Below are positions 13,501-28,294 of a stretch of 64,000 nucleotides of DNA, one piece after another. Under the pieces are notes generated by a model. The model did no database searches. It was not told where the DNA came from and was given only the letters and a program-made list of their open reading frames with translations. How positions within the stretch are numbered: the stretch's first letter is position 1; each line of letters starts with the position of its first letter. Both the position numbers and the translations under genes were made by a program. The DNA comes from Hydractinia symbiolongicarpus. Lineage: Eukaryota > Cnidaria > Hydrozoa > Anthoathecata > Hydractiniidae. The DNA is taken from contig NC_079888.1 of assembly GCF_029227915.1 (NCBI RefSeq), positions 5,095,001-5,159,000 on the forward strand, read 5' to 3'.

Positions 13501-16500
13501 AGAAATGTATGATATTCTCACAATATTCATTTGCAATCACATTTCTTTATTCTTTTCTTTTTTCTTTTTTCTTTTTTTTTTTTTTGGGGGGGGGGGGGGG
13601 TGTCTAGCAATTAAAATAACTCTGGGGATAACATAAAAGCTGCATGCCACCAAATTTTCAACTTGACTTGATTTTGTCTTACAGGTACCAGCAACACGTG
13701 AAAATTTAGCCTCTTTACCAAATACACTCAGTGCATTATGTTTGAACACACGAGGTTTAGAAGCCTTTGTCAGTTGTAAACCTTTCGAGAGATTATTTCA
13801 GATCCTAGTTAGCCCTGAATACTTACCTGCAATGAAAAGAAGAAGGAGTTCTGACTCAACAGGTATGTTTAAGAAAAGACATGATATGACTTACCTTACA
13901 GACCCTCCTATAAAGTAAATGCTGTCTTCTTGAAGCTTTTGTGTTCATTATTGCATTCTTTACTTTTAGGAGACACAGCAATACATCTTGGTTCTGCCAT
14001 GGATGAACTTATGCGCCATCAACCGACATTGAAAACAGATGCAATGAAAGCTATTATAAAAGTAGGCAATATATTACTTTGTACAATACTTATAAAGCAG
14101 CATTACGTTGTACCTATTTGTTTATAAAAATTCTTTTATCTTTAGCTGCTGAAGCAATTATGTGCAATGGGTAGAAATCCTGAAATATTAGCATTTCATC
14201 CTACCGATAAAATCAAGCCATCAAAATCATTAAAAGGCCCTGAAGCTTCTGGTGGGAACACAACAGGATTGGAGGATCCATTATCTGACGACGAGATGGA
14301 GGAAGAATATCGTTCATTGCTTATCAGGAAGTCTGATAAAGAAGCAAAAGAAGAAGTCAAGTAAGGGACTTTCACTGCTTTAGAATATAACCTTGAAACA
14401 AAATAATGTTTTGAATGCTAAAGTTCTTTTCGTTGAAAAAAGTAAACACAGAAAAAGGTGACTGACTTGCATGGGATAATGTCCATGTTTTTTTTTTCCT
14501 CCTGAAAGAAACAGTGTAAATTTGTGTTATTGTTATTTTTACCATTGCAAATAGATTTTTTTATTATTTGGTTAGGTCACCTGATACCCAGAAAAAGTTT
14601 GTTCCAGTTGTTGACTATGTCTTAAACGTGGTGGGTATTTCTTAATTTTATAGAAATATATTTTCTTGATCTTTCTAAAAAAATTCTAAAATCATATATG
14701 AGATATGAGGTTTTTCTCACAATTAACTCTTTTTGAATTTATGCCAAATCTGACAGAGAAGCATGTACAAAAATGGCCCAACAAAAAATGCTGCTCAACC
14801 CACTGAAAATTTTGCATGTCCAGATAAAATTTATTTCTATTTAGATGAAATTTCTGGATAACATACTAAGCAACAATGGAAGTGATGATCATTGTGTGGA
14901 GTTTGTTCGCCTTGGTGGACTTAAACCACTCTACAATTTACTAAACATGCCAAATTTTCCACTGGAGTTCCCCTTAATGCCTGCTTGTCAGTCAATTGCA
15001 CCTGTTTGCAAGTCCATAACAGTATGTTGATTTGGTTTTTAGTGTTTATAGTGTTTATTCACCTTATTATTGGACACTAGTAGTATGTTAGCTAAGTATG
15101 TCTTGGTTCCTATAGCAAGGTAGCTAAAACATCAAAATAAAAAAAATTAAAATTTGTAAGTAAAAAAGTTGATAAAGATCCAACTAAATTCCAAAAATAC
15201 ATATAATAAAACTGTGTAGAACCAATCCAGCCTTGTGGTCTTGTGGTTGTGTATTCTGGTAATCTCATCGATGCCCTTGGTTAAAACTAAATGCAACAAT
15301 GGCTAAGCATGTTAAAAGTATCAGGTGTTTTATTGGTTAGTATAAGAAGCTTAATGTGAAAGTGTGAAATTTGACTGCTCATCGTTAGAAAGTCCAAATA
15401 GGAAAATGGATATTACCAGTGCTAGGTGAAATATTTCGATTTGTTTGAGGCAAATATTGTGATAAGGATCTGGAAGAGAACAAAAACGTTTACAAGTCGA
15501 TGAAAGTAGTAATAAAAAAATTAGCAATTGTGGTTGTTGGTTGGCTTTTTATTTGTGTGCTTGCACAGAATATGCAATGTGCAGTTAAGCTACCATTTTG
15601 GCTCACAGACAGACAGCAAGTATTATAATAGAGAGTAACGTTTTGAAAAATGAATGTCTTTGTAAATATTGCTCAATGAAATTAGCCCTGTCAAACATTA
15701 CAAACCGTTTTTCCTATTAAATTAACACAGTTTGTCCAATTCAAGAACCAGCACCAGAAAATTGATGTGGTCCCCAACTAGTAATGTAACAATGACTACA
15801 ATGAAATGATAAAGATGACGATATAACATAACTAAAGTTTTAGATAAAAGATAATGACTGGTGTTAAGACTGTAAATGATACAGAGCTTATTTTTTGGTC
15901 GAAGTTCACATAGATTTACCAACAGTGGAAATAAATTTAGGTCCGTTTAATGCACCAAACTCGAATTCCATTGTGAAAAGTTCTTGAAATATGTTATACT
16001 TTGCAGTTAAAGCAAATACAATCTTTCTGCTCTAATTTTTTCAGCAGGTACAGGCCTTAAAAGAATTTTCAATGTATTTGCTTGAGGGGATAAAAAATAA
16101 TTTTCTCCTTCTTAAACCGCACAAACGATTTTGTAACTTGAATTTGTTTTTAAAACTGTCAACCATTATGAAATCTTTCTGTTTAATTCCAGATGTTAGC
16201 CCAAGAGAGCAAGGTGTTCAAAGAAGGTTTGCAACAGCTTGATGTTTTGATTGATGAACTGGATGCACTGTATGCCGCAGCAAATACGAATGGCTCAGCA
16301 CTGCTTCACGAGTTAGCATCTACAGAGAATCCTCTTGATGCATTAAATGAAGCTTCAAAAACTCCTCTTGTTCATGTTATGTCTGCAACGCATGCATATA
16401 TTAACACATTTGTATTCATATGTCGTGGAGCTCTGGTAAGTTTTACTGCCTACATACGTACCATAAATGAAATAATGTACCAGTTCTTCAGGATATGATG

Positions 16501-19500
16501 TACCTTTTGAGCTTAATGTTTTAAAGTAATATATTTTTAGTAAACTTTATGTATTCACACATGAATAAAAAGCATTTCTAAATCGCCATTAAATGGTATA
16601 AGAAGGATTTTAGAATTTTCAATTTGTAAAACATACAGGGACATTTTTGAAACACACTCTGCCTTTAACAAACCAATGTCTTTACAAAACTAATTCATTC
16701 CTAACTTTCATTCGATGTTCTTTAGAATTGTGAAATATGTATGTAAAAACTATTTTTTAAATTTTTTTTTCTTCGTAAAGTCCCCGTTTTCGAATTGCTT
16801 TTATGTAAACATGTTGGCTATAGCAGCGCTCTTCCATGTAAAGCTTCTGTAGATTTCTAAAACAGATTTAAAATCTAATAAATTCTATACGAAAAAAAAA
16901 GCAAATCACACCTTTCATGTTGATACTTATAGTTATACTTTCACACTTTTGAGGACATGAATATTTAGAAGGATGTCCTTTTTTTACTTTCTAAAGTCAA
17001 ATTATACTCAAGAGAAAGATGAAATTAAGAAAAAATAATCAGAACTCCTAGTCAACATAAGGTGTAAAAGACTGATAAGAGAAAAAAGTTAGTTATTTTG
17101 ATTAAGTCAACATGCCAGTTCAAAAGGTTGACTATGTTGTAAAATAATATATTTTTTTTTTGTCAATAATTGGTTGTGAATCATTCTGTTATTTTTATAT
17201 ACATTATTAATGTGGTGCCCACTTATTAAGTTCCATATTAAATCAGAAATAACTTCATATTGAACTGATAATCCAAGTCTACACTTCGTATCATGACCAG
17301 TATTTTTTTAATTCTAGTCTGATGTTCGAAATATGTCCATCCAACAGTGGGGCTCAGATCTTGGCAAGTCTGTGTTAGAAAAATTGTGTTCATTGTACAC
17401 TAAGCTTGTTTGGGAGAGCAGTGTATTGTTGACCTTGTGTACACCTAACACGAATGCTGAGGAAGACTTGTCATTTACTGAAGCTGACCTTCAAAAGCTA
17501 ATTTTGAAAAGTTCCTCCAAGACTGGTATGTGGTTTTCATAAAATTCTTGAATTGATAAATGGGTGCTTAACCTTGTAATCTTTTACTGCAATGTGTTTT
17601 GCAAATTTTGTTAGAATAAAACCCAATAGCAACAAAGAACTTCTTCAGACTTTTATTGGTAGGTTTTTTTTTAGACTCCCCCTCAGATGGCCAAACAAAA
17701 AAGGAATTGACATTGTTAAAGTGGTTGTTGACATCTTCATCTCACCTTGGACGTGCCCTAGCTGAATTGTTTGGATTGCTTGTACACCAGTGTGTTGGAA
17801 CCCAAGCACCACGACGTAATCGTCCTCATAATTCCAACCAAGTTATGGCTCCGTCCATTCCAGCCAAGTTAATAGCTTCTCGTGTAACAAAACTTCTTGT
17901 CCAAGGCTTATCATGGCAATGCCCAAAAGAAATAAAGCTACCTAGACTAAGGTAAGACAAACTGTTTGTGTACAATTATACAGCCCTTGTATTTCATGCA
18001 GCATTATTACTATTATTTTTATATATTTGCTATATTTTTTTAGACTGACTTTTTATATTTGTTCTGTTGGATTTGCTGCACCTATGCTCTTTGACAACTC
18101 TAAGAATCCATATCATTTAATGTTGCAGCAATTTCAGAATGCTGGTGGCCTAGATGCTCTATTTGAGTATGTGTTATATTCATGTTTTTTTATCTTTGTT
18201 GAGATGCGAACGTGAAAAAATTTAATATTTACTTTTTTATATAATTTTTCCTTTCTGAATTATTAGGAGGATGAAAAAAGGAAGATTGTTGTCATTTTTT
18301 TTTAACTTTGTTTAAATTCTAGGAGATTTTCGTGGGTTGTAAAAGAATATTTAGATGGCAAAACAGAGGATGAAATTAAATCAACAGGTATATTTAAGTA
18401 GCTTGACATTATAGAAAGTCGATGCAAAAATAGCGAATGTTGTTCCAAAGTGGGTAAATAAAAAAGATGCTATTTGGTAAAACAAAAACATTGAATTTTT
18501 AAATTGAATACTGTAATCAATTTTAAAATTTTATGCACTTGTTCTCCTACGTAATTACAGATGAATGTTTGTTTATGGGGAAAATCAGCAAAATAATTAT
18601 ATTCATACATTTCGTTTAAAAAACATTTCGTATAAAAACATTTTAAACCTGGATATTATAATTGATAAGTTTAATGTTGGTGAAGAATGTTTTCTATCTA
18701 AAAGGCTTTATAGAAACTGCAACAACAACCTTGATAGCTAACCAGATTTCATAATTATTTTGGTGTTTTTTATAATTAAAGCTATGATAATGTTTAAGCT
18801 AAGAGTTATGGTATTATTATGAGGGGGTCGTTAATGGAAAAATATATTGATGCTCGTACATGATTGGAAAGAAATTTACTTAACTTATTAAAAAATGTTG
18901 AACCAGCCATTTTTTTAAATCTCTCTAATTGAAAAATTTACATTTTTCTTTTAGTTGGAATTGGCGAATTCTTTGAAGGTTGGCTTGACTTGTTAAATCG
19001 TATGGTTAACACAAAATATGTTTTTGACTCTACTCATGGCTTGCCTGCCACTTCACTAGTTCCAGGTTATGTTGCATTTAATTCTGTGGATTATTTGGCT
19101 TGTGTACACAAGGTAAGGTTTTTCGTAGAAGAAGGAGTGTGACCGTTGCAATGTAGAACAATAATAGTGTCACTGCTTAATTTTTTTAACATCCTATAAA
19201 TAAAACAATGTGAACACATATCAAGATAAGATATTGTGAAAAGTTATAAATTGTGTATTTACACCCTGTGAATGAATTCTTTTGTTAATACATTAGCTTA
19301 CATTCGAATCAATCATGATGCTTTGGAAAAATAACATACTAAAGAGTGCTGAAAATCATGTAATCGGTGAAAAGCTTCTAAGCATCTTATGTCATATTGT
19401 AAAGGGGGGAAAGGAATTAAAAGAAAAGTTTCTACAGCAGCATAAAAATGATAATAAAAAAGAAAAATCAAGTGTTATGTCTGAAATTCAAAAAACACCA

Positions 19501-22500
19501 GCGCCTACAACATTCCGTATACAGCAAGATGTAAATGAGGATTATTTACAACAGGTATGTGCATGTGTCAGCTGATCAACACAATAGTCATGCGTAAAGT
19601 ATATGTGTATGACATCACTTGTTGTTACTGTTATTTATTCAGTATAAAATATATTATTGTCTAGTTTGTTGACATGGGTTTTTCTCAACAACATGCCAGA
19701 GATGCTCTTATTCAATCAAGAAATAATTTTGAAGTTGCCACTGAATATCTGTTAACAACACCCGCTCCAACATCAGAAGATGCTGCCCCTGCTACAGGAA
19801 GTGGTGGCGGGGTACGTGTCTATGTTTTTTTTAATGTGTGTTATCATTTCTTATGTGTTACATTTACACTCAAGCATTTTTACACATACCGGGAAAGTAT
19901 ACGGATTTAAAAGAAAACATAACAGTTTAAAAATAATTTTTTATGCATAATTCATTGTTTATGCCTATAAAAAACACAAGTGCTTAACACTGGGTTTTTC
20001 AATTAGGGTATGGAGGTTGATTTATCTGAAGAAGATATGATGATCAGAGCAATTGCGATGTCATTAGGGCAAGGAATGGCTCAGGTAAATGCAATCACAA
20101 AAAATTTTGTTGTGTGTTTCATCGTTTACGCACATGGGCCTGCTCATGCAACACTTTTTAGACAAGGAACTTGTGCACATGTCCAGGCTGCTTTTACTGA
20201 ATTGACTTGCTGTGATGATATATTGTAGGGCTCCAGTCACAACAATGTTGCTGAATCAGAGAAGTCTTTAAAGAGAAAAGCTTCTGAAGAAGCCTCTGAT
20301 GACAACGGGGGTAAAAGTCAGCCTGAAATGACGATACAAGACATGGAAGACTTTAGCAATACCATCATTAACCATACAGACTTTATTGTTGAGGGTTGTC
20401 TAAGTTTATTAGACACTGTGCCAAGTACCGTCCATACCGTGTGTGATTTACTTCTTGCAGTTGCAAAAGACAATGTTAATTTTTACGATCTCATTATTGA
20501 TATAGTTTTGGATCAGTTAGTGAAAAGTGCAGAGAATGTTATTGAAGATTTAAGAGCAGCAGGTACAACGACAGATCCAGTAGAGTTGAAACGTAAAATG
20601 AAACTTTTTAATGAAAGTCACCAAGTAAAGAAGATTACAGCACGAATGCATTTGTATTTGTTGATGTTTCAGGTATGTTCGACTATAAAGTAAACAAAGA
20701 AGATGCTAGTTTTTTTTCTTTTGGAAGTTATTTAAAAGTCCTGAAAATGATATTGAAGATCTGTATAAATATGTATGAATGTATAAATTAAAAATGCAGG
20801 TGGGACTCCTGCAGCAAAGCAAGAAAATGGTACATTTCACAGCCAACATTTATAAATGTCTTCTAATCCCTAGGAAATTGAAGTCATATGTGCAAATGCT
20901 TTCCACTTTGGTGATCTAATGATTAAATTCTTAGAAATATTAGAGCTAACAACAACCTTTTTAAAATCTGCTAAAGAGAATGGTTTGGAAGTCGAAACTC
21001 CTGAGTAAGTATTTAGACTTGACTAGTGTAACATGTTCTATGAAGATACCTGGTTTGCCTCAGTTATGTGTTTGTGGTATGTGTTAAAAAGAAAACAGTA
21101 CAACCACACTAATTTTTTGAGAGTTTTACATGATGTATGCATGCTAAATTCCTATTGTAAACAGTTACGACATAAAAATTACAAATTAACTGTTACTGGC
21201 ACCTTGAATACACCTTGAGAAACAAATAAGAAAGCATTTCGACTACCAGAAATCTAGTGATCTATGTCAACATTAGGATAAATTCAAAAAATGTTTGTTA
21301 ACTCTGAAAAACTCATCTTTCACTGTTGGATTGTCAGACTTTTCATGATTTGTGTTTGTAGTTTACTGGCTCCATTAATACTTCTATTCGACCATTACGA
21401 AAAAGCTGTTTTGTTTACAGAGAGAAGGAACAACCAGGTGGGTACCACATCAATTTTAATGTTTAAAATCCATATTATGCTGCAACTAATCACTGTGTTC
21501 TTATTCTGTAGGCATGTGGTCACGTTTGGAAATGGTTTGATGATCGAAGTGGTCGGTGGTGTAACTATAGCGCTAGCAATAACACGTCTATAGATACAGC
21601 CTATCATGCGGGTGAAACAACGGTTCGGTATGGAAGAATGTTACAAATTTTGACATTGTTGTTTATTTACTCTTGCAAGTAGTATGAAAAGAGGTTTGCT
21701 TTTTTAAAGGAAGGTGGTGGGTTTAAAGGCATATGGATTGTCAGTGTATTTGTTGAAAATATTAATAAAAAATGCAGATGTGAAACTTTTACTGGTGTCA
21801 AAATTGGTCTTGATAAGCCCTATAATGATAATTTTAAGTCTAAAACAGACATTGCAGGTAGTGATGACAAATTAGGCCGAGTTTGATTGTTTACTTGAGT
21901 TTAATACAAGCTCGTAACAAGTGATAACAATTTATGCTGCGATTCCTCTGAAATACCTGTTGCCTTGTGTGCATTTTGTTGATAACAGTTATGAAAGTAT
22001 TTTTTTTTAAGTTTTAAATTTTTAACTTGTCATTGTCAGAAAGTCCTGCTGTCATGTCTTTATGCAGTTGGATGTGTCTATTTTGTTGGTTGCCACCTTG
22101 TTGTACGAATTTTCTCAGGGATTTCAATTTTCCATTCTGTAATAAAACTTTCTAAAAAATCCTCGGACGATTGAAGGGAAAAAAATGGGACAAATTCTTA
22201 GTAGTTTGTAGTAAGTTCTTTGTATCTTGTATCTTCTTATCTTTGTATCTTGATAGTACTATAATCAAATGACCTTTTTTCTATTGTAGGTTTACAGCAG
22301 GAAGAAGACGATACATGGTATTTTTTAAAACACTTGTACAGGTAATTTCTTGGCAAAATTTTATTTTCATATCTTACTCTGTTTTTCTCTGTTTTGCTTT
22401 GGCATGATTGCTCTGTTGTGTCTACATTGCATATTTCTAGATAAACGAGGATACTGGCAACAGACGACCAATAATGCTAGATGTCTTGCAAGAAAAAAAG

Positions 22501-25500
22501 CCCGGCCAAACAAACGCCGCTCAAGCAAACGCCGCTCAAGCAAACGCTGCTCAACCAAACGCCACCCAGCCAAACACAACCCAGCCAAACGCCACCCAAC
22601 CAAACGAATCTACCAAAAAGGCAAGCAAAGCTGATGAATGTGCTGAAGAAGAAGCAATTGACTGCACAGAAAAAACAAGTCAAATGACAACTGTGAAAGA
22701 TGCTAAACTGCTTAGTTCAACAGAAAAATTGTCAAAGAAGAAACTTGATGAGAAACATACAATGGATGTGGACGTGTCACTTAGTAAGTTTATTTTTTTA
22801 TTGAAGCAAAATAAATCTCCTAGTGATGATTACAATAAAAAATAATTGTTCACCATACCTATCTTTTGCACACAACCCTTGGCTAATGTCGAATCTTGCA
22901 TGTAATCGTTTTGTGACCCCTTAGTTAAAACATTACCCATGCTTAAAGAATTTGCGTTAATTTTTTAACAAACCAAAGACATCGAATTGAATACACATGA
23001 AAATCATTAAACTGTCCTTGATAACTAAAAACCTGCTCATTTCAATTTTTTTATTTGTTTAACTATAATAGTAAGTTTATTTTTTTAGAAAAAGAGGAAA
23101 AAGATGCTAATGGGAAAATGGGCTTCTTCACTTTCCAGAAAGAACTAATTATTGAGTAAGTTTACTGAAGCTTTCAGTTTTTTTGTTTTTGTGGAAAGAA
23201 TTCCTATCTCTATTTAATACTTGCTGTCAATAAGCCAATTTAGAACAGGGGAGTTTGCAATTGAAAACGTCATTGTAACCGCACCTAAAGTTATAGTAAT
23301 AACCCCATCCAATCAAATTTCACTACCTCTTGTAAACAGGGAGGCAAGAATGCACAAAATAACAATGACAGAAATATATACGACGATTATTCTACAGTAG
23401 AATTTTTGGTAACTGGTAGATTATTAGGGTGTAATCTAGCCTTCTTAGTAGCTGTGAAACAGCCATTTCCCAATTGGAATTTATCATCAGTTTGCCATTT
23501 CACTTGAAAAGCCAGCTCTCTATTTACTCTTAAATAAAGGACTTTCAAAAAAGTTGTGAAAGAATAAGATTTTATTAATACTTCAAACCACCTTGATGAA
23601 ATTAACATTTAGGATTTAAGTGACTCCTTTTTTAGATTTCTGGGTTACACTGGGGGCCTTTAAAGAGATCCTGAGGTGAAAAATGATGTTAGACTTGTTG
23701 TTTAACTGACCTTTAAACTTTTTAAAAAATTGTCTGTTTTTTGAAACTTTATGTTAAGTCCAACATGTATAACCTTAAATCCCTTAACTTGTTAATTCAG
23801 GTAAATATTTATTGCATGTCTTATGTCAGCGTACATTGTTGATATGACGAAAGGGCCAATCTCAAAATCGGCAAATTTTTTTATTGTTGAATCTGAACAA
23901 GAAGATCCAGTTCTTTCATCTGCATCGGGACTTAAAGAGCTAATCTCACTGGTCTTCTGTATTTGATGTGGTCCAATCTCAATAATCATAATGTTAAATC
24001 CTACATTGGCCCTTTTATTTGTTAGTTTCACATAATGGCCAATCTCTACTTTGGCCTTTTTGTCAAAATGCTTTCTTTACTTTGTCACCAGATTATAACC
24101 CTAATGCTGAGATTGGCCCAACATTGATGTTCTATCTTTTTCAGGTTTAAAGAAGTCATTACATTGTTTAGGCTAGTAAGTTTGATTTCCTAGGTTTAGA
24201 GAAGTCATTGCATTGCAATGTTTAGGTAAAAAGAAGTGTTTCTGCAGTTTAGATTAGATTTAAAAGTTTTATGGCAGCCACACCGTTTAAAAAAACAAAG
24301 GTTATTCGAATTATGCAGAATGTAGCTTCAGAGGCCTCAGGTTACATTTTACCAAAAACTTATACTAGCAAAATTCTAATATCTAAAGCCAAGCATAAAG
24401 ATCTTTTGAAACTTTGCAATGACCTAACCATCCCAACCCCCCACCATCAATTTTATAAAGTTCTGCTAAGTCCAGACCAAGAGGTTGAGGAGAGTTTCTC
24501 TTCTGAGAGTGAGGTAGAGGAAGAAGAAGAAGAAGAAAACGAGTGACATTCATTATGACATTTGCTTTTCCAGTTTAGTTTATCAAAGACCTTGTAATTT
24601 TCGTTTTTTCGGTTAATTATCTCTTTTAAAGTATTAAGAACTGCTTTTTGATTTATAGTTCCTTTATTAGACTTTTTTAAGCATATTTTGACAACTTTTA
24701 GGCAAAACATACTTCTATGCAAAAAGAAAAACCTCAAAAAATTTTCTATAGTGAAACATGAAAAAAGGGCCAATCTCCTAACTAGGACCCATTCCTCCAT
24801 ATCTATCATGAAGAATACAACTAGACAATAGGCAAAAGAAAGTTTAAACTGTCACCCTCATAATTCATTTAAATGGTAACTGGTGCATTTGCGAGACAAA
24901 AGAATTAAAAAAAAACTTTTAAAAAAAAACTTGTTTTGCTTTTTCCCGAAATGCTGATTTTGAGATTGACCCTTTTGTAATATCAACAACGAAATGTTGG
25001 CTGTATTTTTTTTTAAAAAAAGAAATGTTACCTTTGCAATTTTTCTATTATCCTTTAGTTGTTTGTATAAAATTGAATAGCTCCACTCATTATTGTTCGA
25101 AACTGAAATTTTACTGACCATAGTTTTTCTCAAAAATACCATAGCGTTTATCTTACCTATTAGATGTAGCATTTATTGGAGGATTGTATTTCTTGAAGGG
25201 CACTTCTTTTCTTTCACATTTTCTGACAAACACAAAATTAACTACTTTTTTAGTGAACATTGGTATTAAACTGTTGAATCTAAAAAGAAACTTTGTTTCC
25301 CGAAATCTTTGAAATTGGGAAACAACGAAAAATAGGAAAAAAACGAAAAATAGGAAAAAAACGAAATAAATCATGTCCTAAAGAGAAAGAAGTCCTTAAG
25401 TTTATTTAAAGAACTGGATGATATACTGCATTGTCTTCTGTATGTTGTTTAGATTTTAAGTTTGTTTGCAAATTACCCACAAACACTGTTTATGGGTGAA

Positions 25501-28260
25501 AAAGTTACCATTTAGTGAACCTTTTTTCTGATACAATTTTGTAAATAAATTTTTTGTTTAGATAGCTGCAGGACGGTTAAATAGATGTGAATAATGATTC
25601 CAAAGTTTATCTTCAGAATTGTGATTTGTTTACTTTTCTATTTAGGAGCCTAGTGGACTTGCTTGGTTTACCTGTAAATCCTGTTACTTTAAACGCAGTT
25701 ATTCGATTATCTCTACGGTTCACAAGGGACTATGAAATTGCATGTTATTTTGTCAATAGAAACGGTGTTGAAAATTTATTGAATTTAAAAGACAGTTCCT
25801 CTTTCCCCGGAGCATTGCCTTTAATTACGTTGCTATTAAGGCACGTTGTTGAAGATTTTCCTACGTTGCAACAAGCAGTTGAACGTGCTGTCTCTGTAGC
25901 AGCTAGCAATGGTGTGCCAAACATGTTTTGTGGAGTTGGACAGAACTCATTGGGTGCTAAAGAATTGCATTACCTACTTCGAGCTTTGGGTCCCATTGCT
26001 TGTCGCAGTGTTAAACTTTATGAGGAAACTATTCGAAAGATGTTTCGCCTAAATATTCCTGCCTCAAGAAGGAATCAAGTTGAAGATGTAATTTCACCAA
26101 ACGCAGCTCAAATTGTGAAAATTCCACAAGAATTTAAAACGATTGGCCTTAGTGAAGTTGTAAGTCAAAACTCTGTTATAAAAAGATTTGTGCATTTGTT
26201 GTTGAAAACTTTAATTGAAAGGCATACTACAGAAGAGACTATTAGTAGCACAGCTAAAACATCTGCAATTAATGCAAAAACAGAAGATAAAAAGAAATTT
26301 ATAAATGAACCAAAAGTATGTACACCGCAAGCAACCTTAGTTCGAAGATTAACAGGTGAACATATTGATGAAGAAGATATGACTGCAGGTAAATGTCTCA
26401 CGAACCATCTCACTTTGCTAGATTTCCAGTTACTAATTTCATTTTTTCATAATTTTTCTTTGCTGTTCAATTTAGGCATTTCTCAGCCACCACCACCAGA
26501 CAGCCAAAACTCATCTAACACTCAAAGTGCTTCTCATGGTAAAAGTGATCAGCCATTTTTGTCGCAAACAGTTATTTTGAGATTACTCACAGAGCTAGCA
26601 AAAAGTTATGCTGGTGTGGCATCCTTGATAGTTGAATACCATCATCCTGTTTCTTCAACAAATTCAAAAAAGCTTGTGGTGAGTTCATAATGTTTTTCTG
26701 TTTTGAATTACCTTTAAAAATATTTGTGGAGAGAAATTTTTGTAATGCTGCCTTCCTTTCACAAACATATCTTCAACAAATTCAAACATTTATTTTTCCG
26801 AAACCTTGTTCGTTAACAAAAAGTAACCTAAAAGATTTTACTTACTTTGGACAACAATTTTTGTAGCTGACTTCAGTAATGTTAATGGAATTGGACCACA
26901 GAAGCTCTTATTTAAGGTTTAAACATCTGGAGAACGTCCTTTGGTGGCAATCAAACCTTTTTTATGCAAAAGTAGCATTGCACCACTTAGCTATCAATTC
27001 TCAATATACTATCCCAATATTTCTTCATATTTAGAAGGATGGCTCTGTGCTAGCATTTATATTTGATCATTTGTTACCACATTCCAACAAAGATCCAACG
27101 AATCAAGCAACTGACAACAAAACAACAAAACCAAGTACTACGTCTACGTTGGCCAGGTCTCTGTTGTCTGTTCTTGGGGCCTATTGGCATAATGCTGAAA
27201 TACAAAGTACGTTTGTGACTGAATTAAAAAGTGCTCTTCTTCGAGCACTACATTTACCTGAATGCAAAATGAAACATCTTCGACTACAAGCTGTATTTAA
27301 CTTAATAACATCCATGATTGAATCAGCCGCTCCTTTATCATTTTCCTCACAACCACCATTGCATAATTCGAATTTCATTAAAATGTTAATCAAACGAGGA
27401 TTAATCTCAGATCTTGCACGTTGTACGCATAATCTGGACCTTTCCAGTCATGACTTAGTGGCTACAGTTAATGTGATGTTGAAACCATTAGAAAAACTTT
27501 CCAACCTGGCAAACAGTCAAAGTGTTCACAGCACAGGGAAATCAGATAAAGATGCAAAGCAAGGCAATAGTACAACAAATAATGAAACTGGAAGCCAACT
27601 TAACACAGGTTAGTGTTAAATAATGAAACTCCAATGCTAACCTTATAAGGAGTAACATAGGTTAAATCATGAGTTTGTTATAGTGTGATGTATTGTTTGT
27701 CTTTTTGCCATGCAAATCTTTTTTAAGAAGCGTGAGTAATGGTCTATCAAAGATAGTAATGTATTGCTAGCATTTTGTTTCAGAAATTTATTTGCTTACA
27801 TGTTTGATCTTCTGCAAAGTGTTTTTTTTACCAGATTCACAAGAAACAGGACAAGAAGAAGTATCTCAAGAGACCAGGTCTGGTGATCACTTCGATAGCC
27901 AAGGTATTTTTAATATGAATGCTATATGCGCACCCTAAAAAATAATTATAAGTGAAGTGCTTACTACATAAACTGTTAACCATTTTACTTTAAATTGATG
28001 CTGGTAAGTTATTGACAAAAGTTGTAGTTTGATTTGTACTGTTCATTTGTACCAATTGAGTTGGTTAGATTAATGGGAAAATTGAACTTCGTGTATTCTA
28101 TGTAGAGAATATTTTTTTCTTAGGAGGGGATAATGATGCACAAGATTCTCTTCAAAATTTTGAGGATATGGTTGAAGTTATGCTGGGTTCGAACAGTAAT
28201 ACAATAATTTCTTTCTAATTCTGTGTATCATAAATATTTGTAGTAATTCGCCTAGCTTTT

Positions 28261-28294
<34 letters not shown>

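Noticed and set aside
15215-15310. A second tRNA-derived SINE in intron 21
   Set aside because: Some GTGGT-type pieces are present but there is no acceptable B box.
22367-22845. Several overlapping frames on both strands over exon 36
   Set aside because: They are shadows of the 15-bp coding repeat; only the frame joined to the WWE domain by splicing is supported.
25587-25645. Met-initiated 5' extension of exon 38
   Set aside because: The open frame runs through the intron 37 acceptor; the conserved protein begins after AG at 25645.
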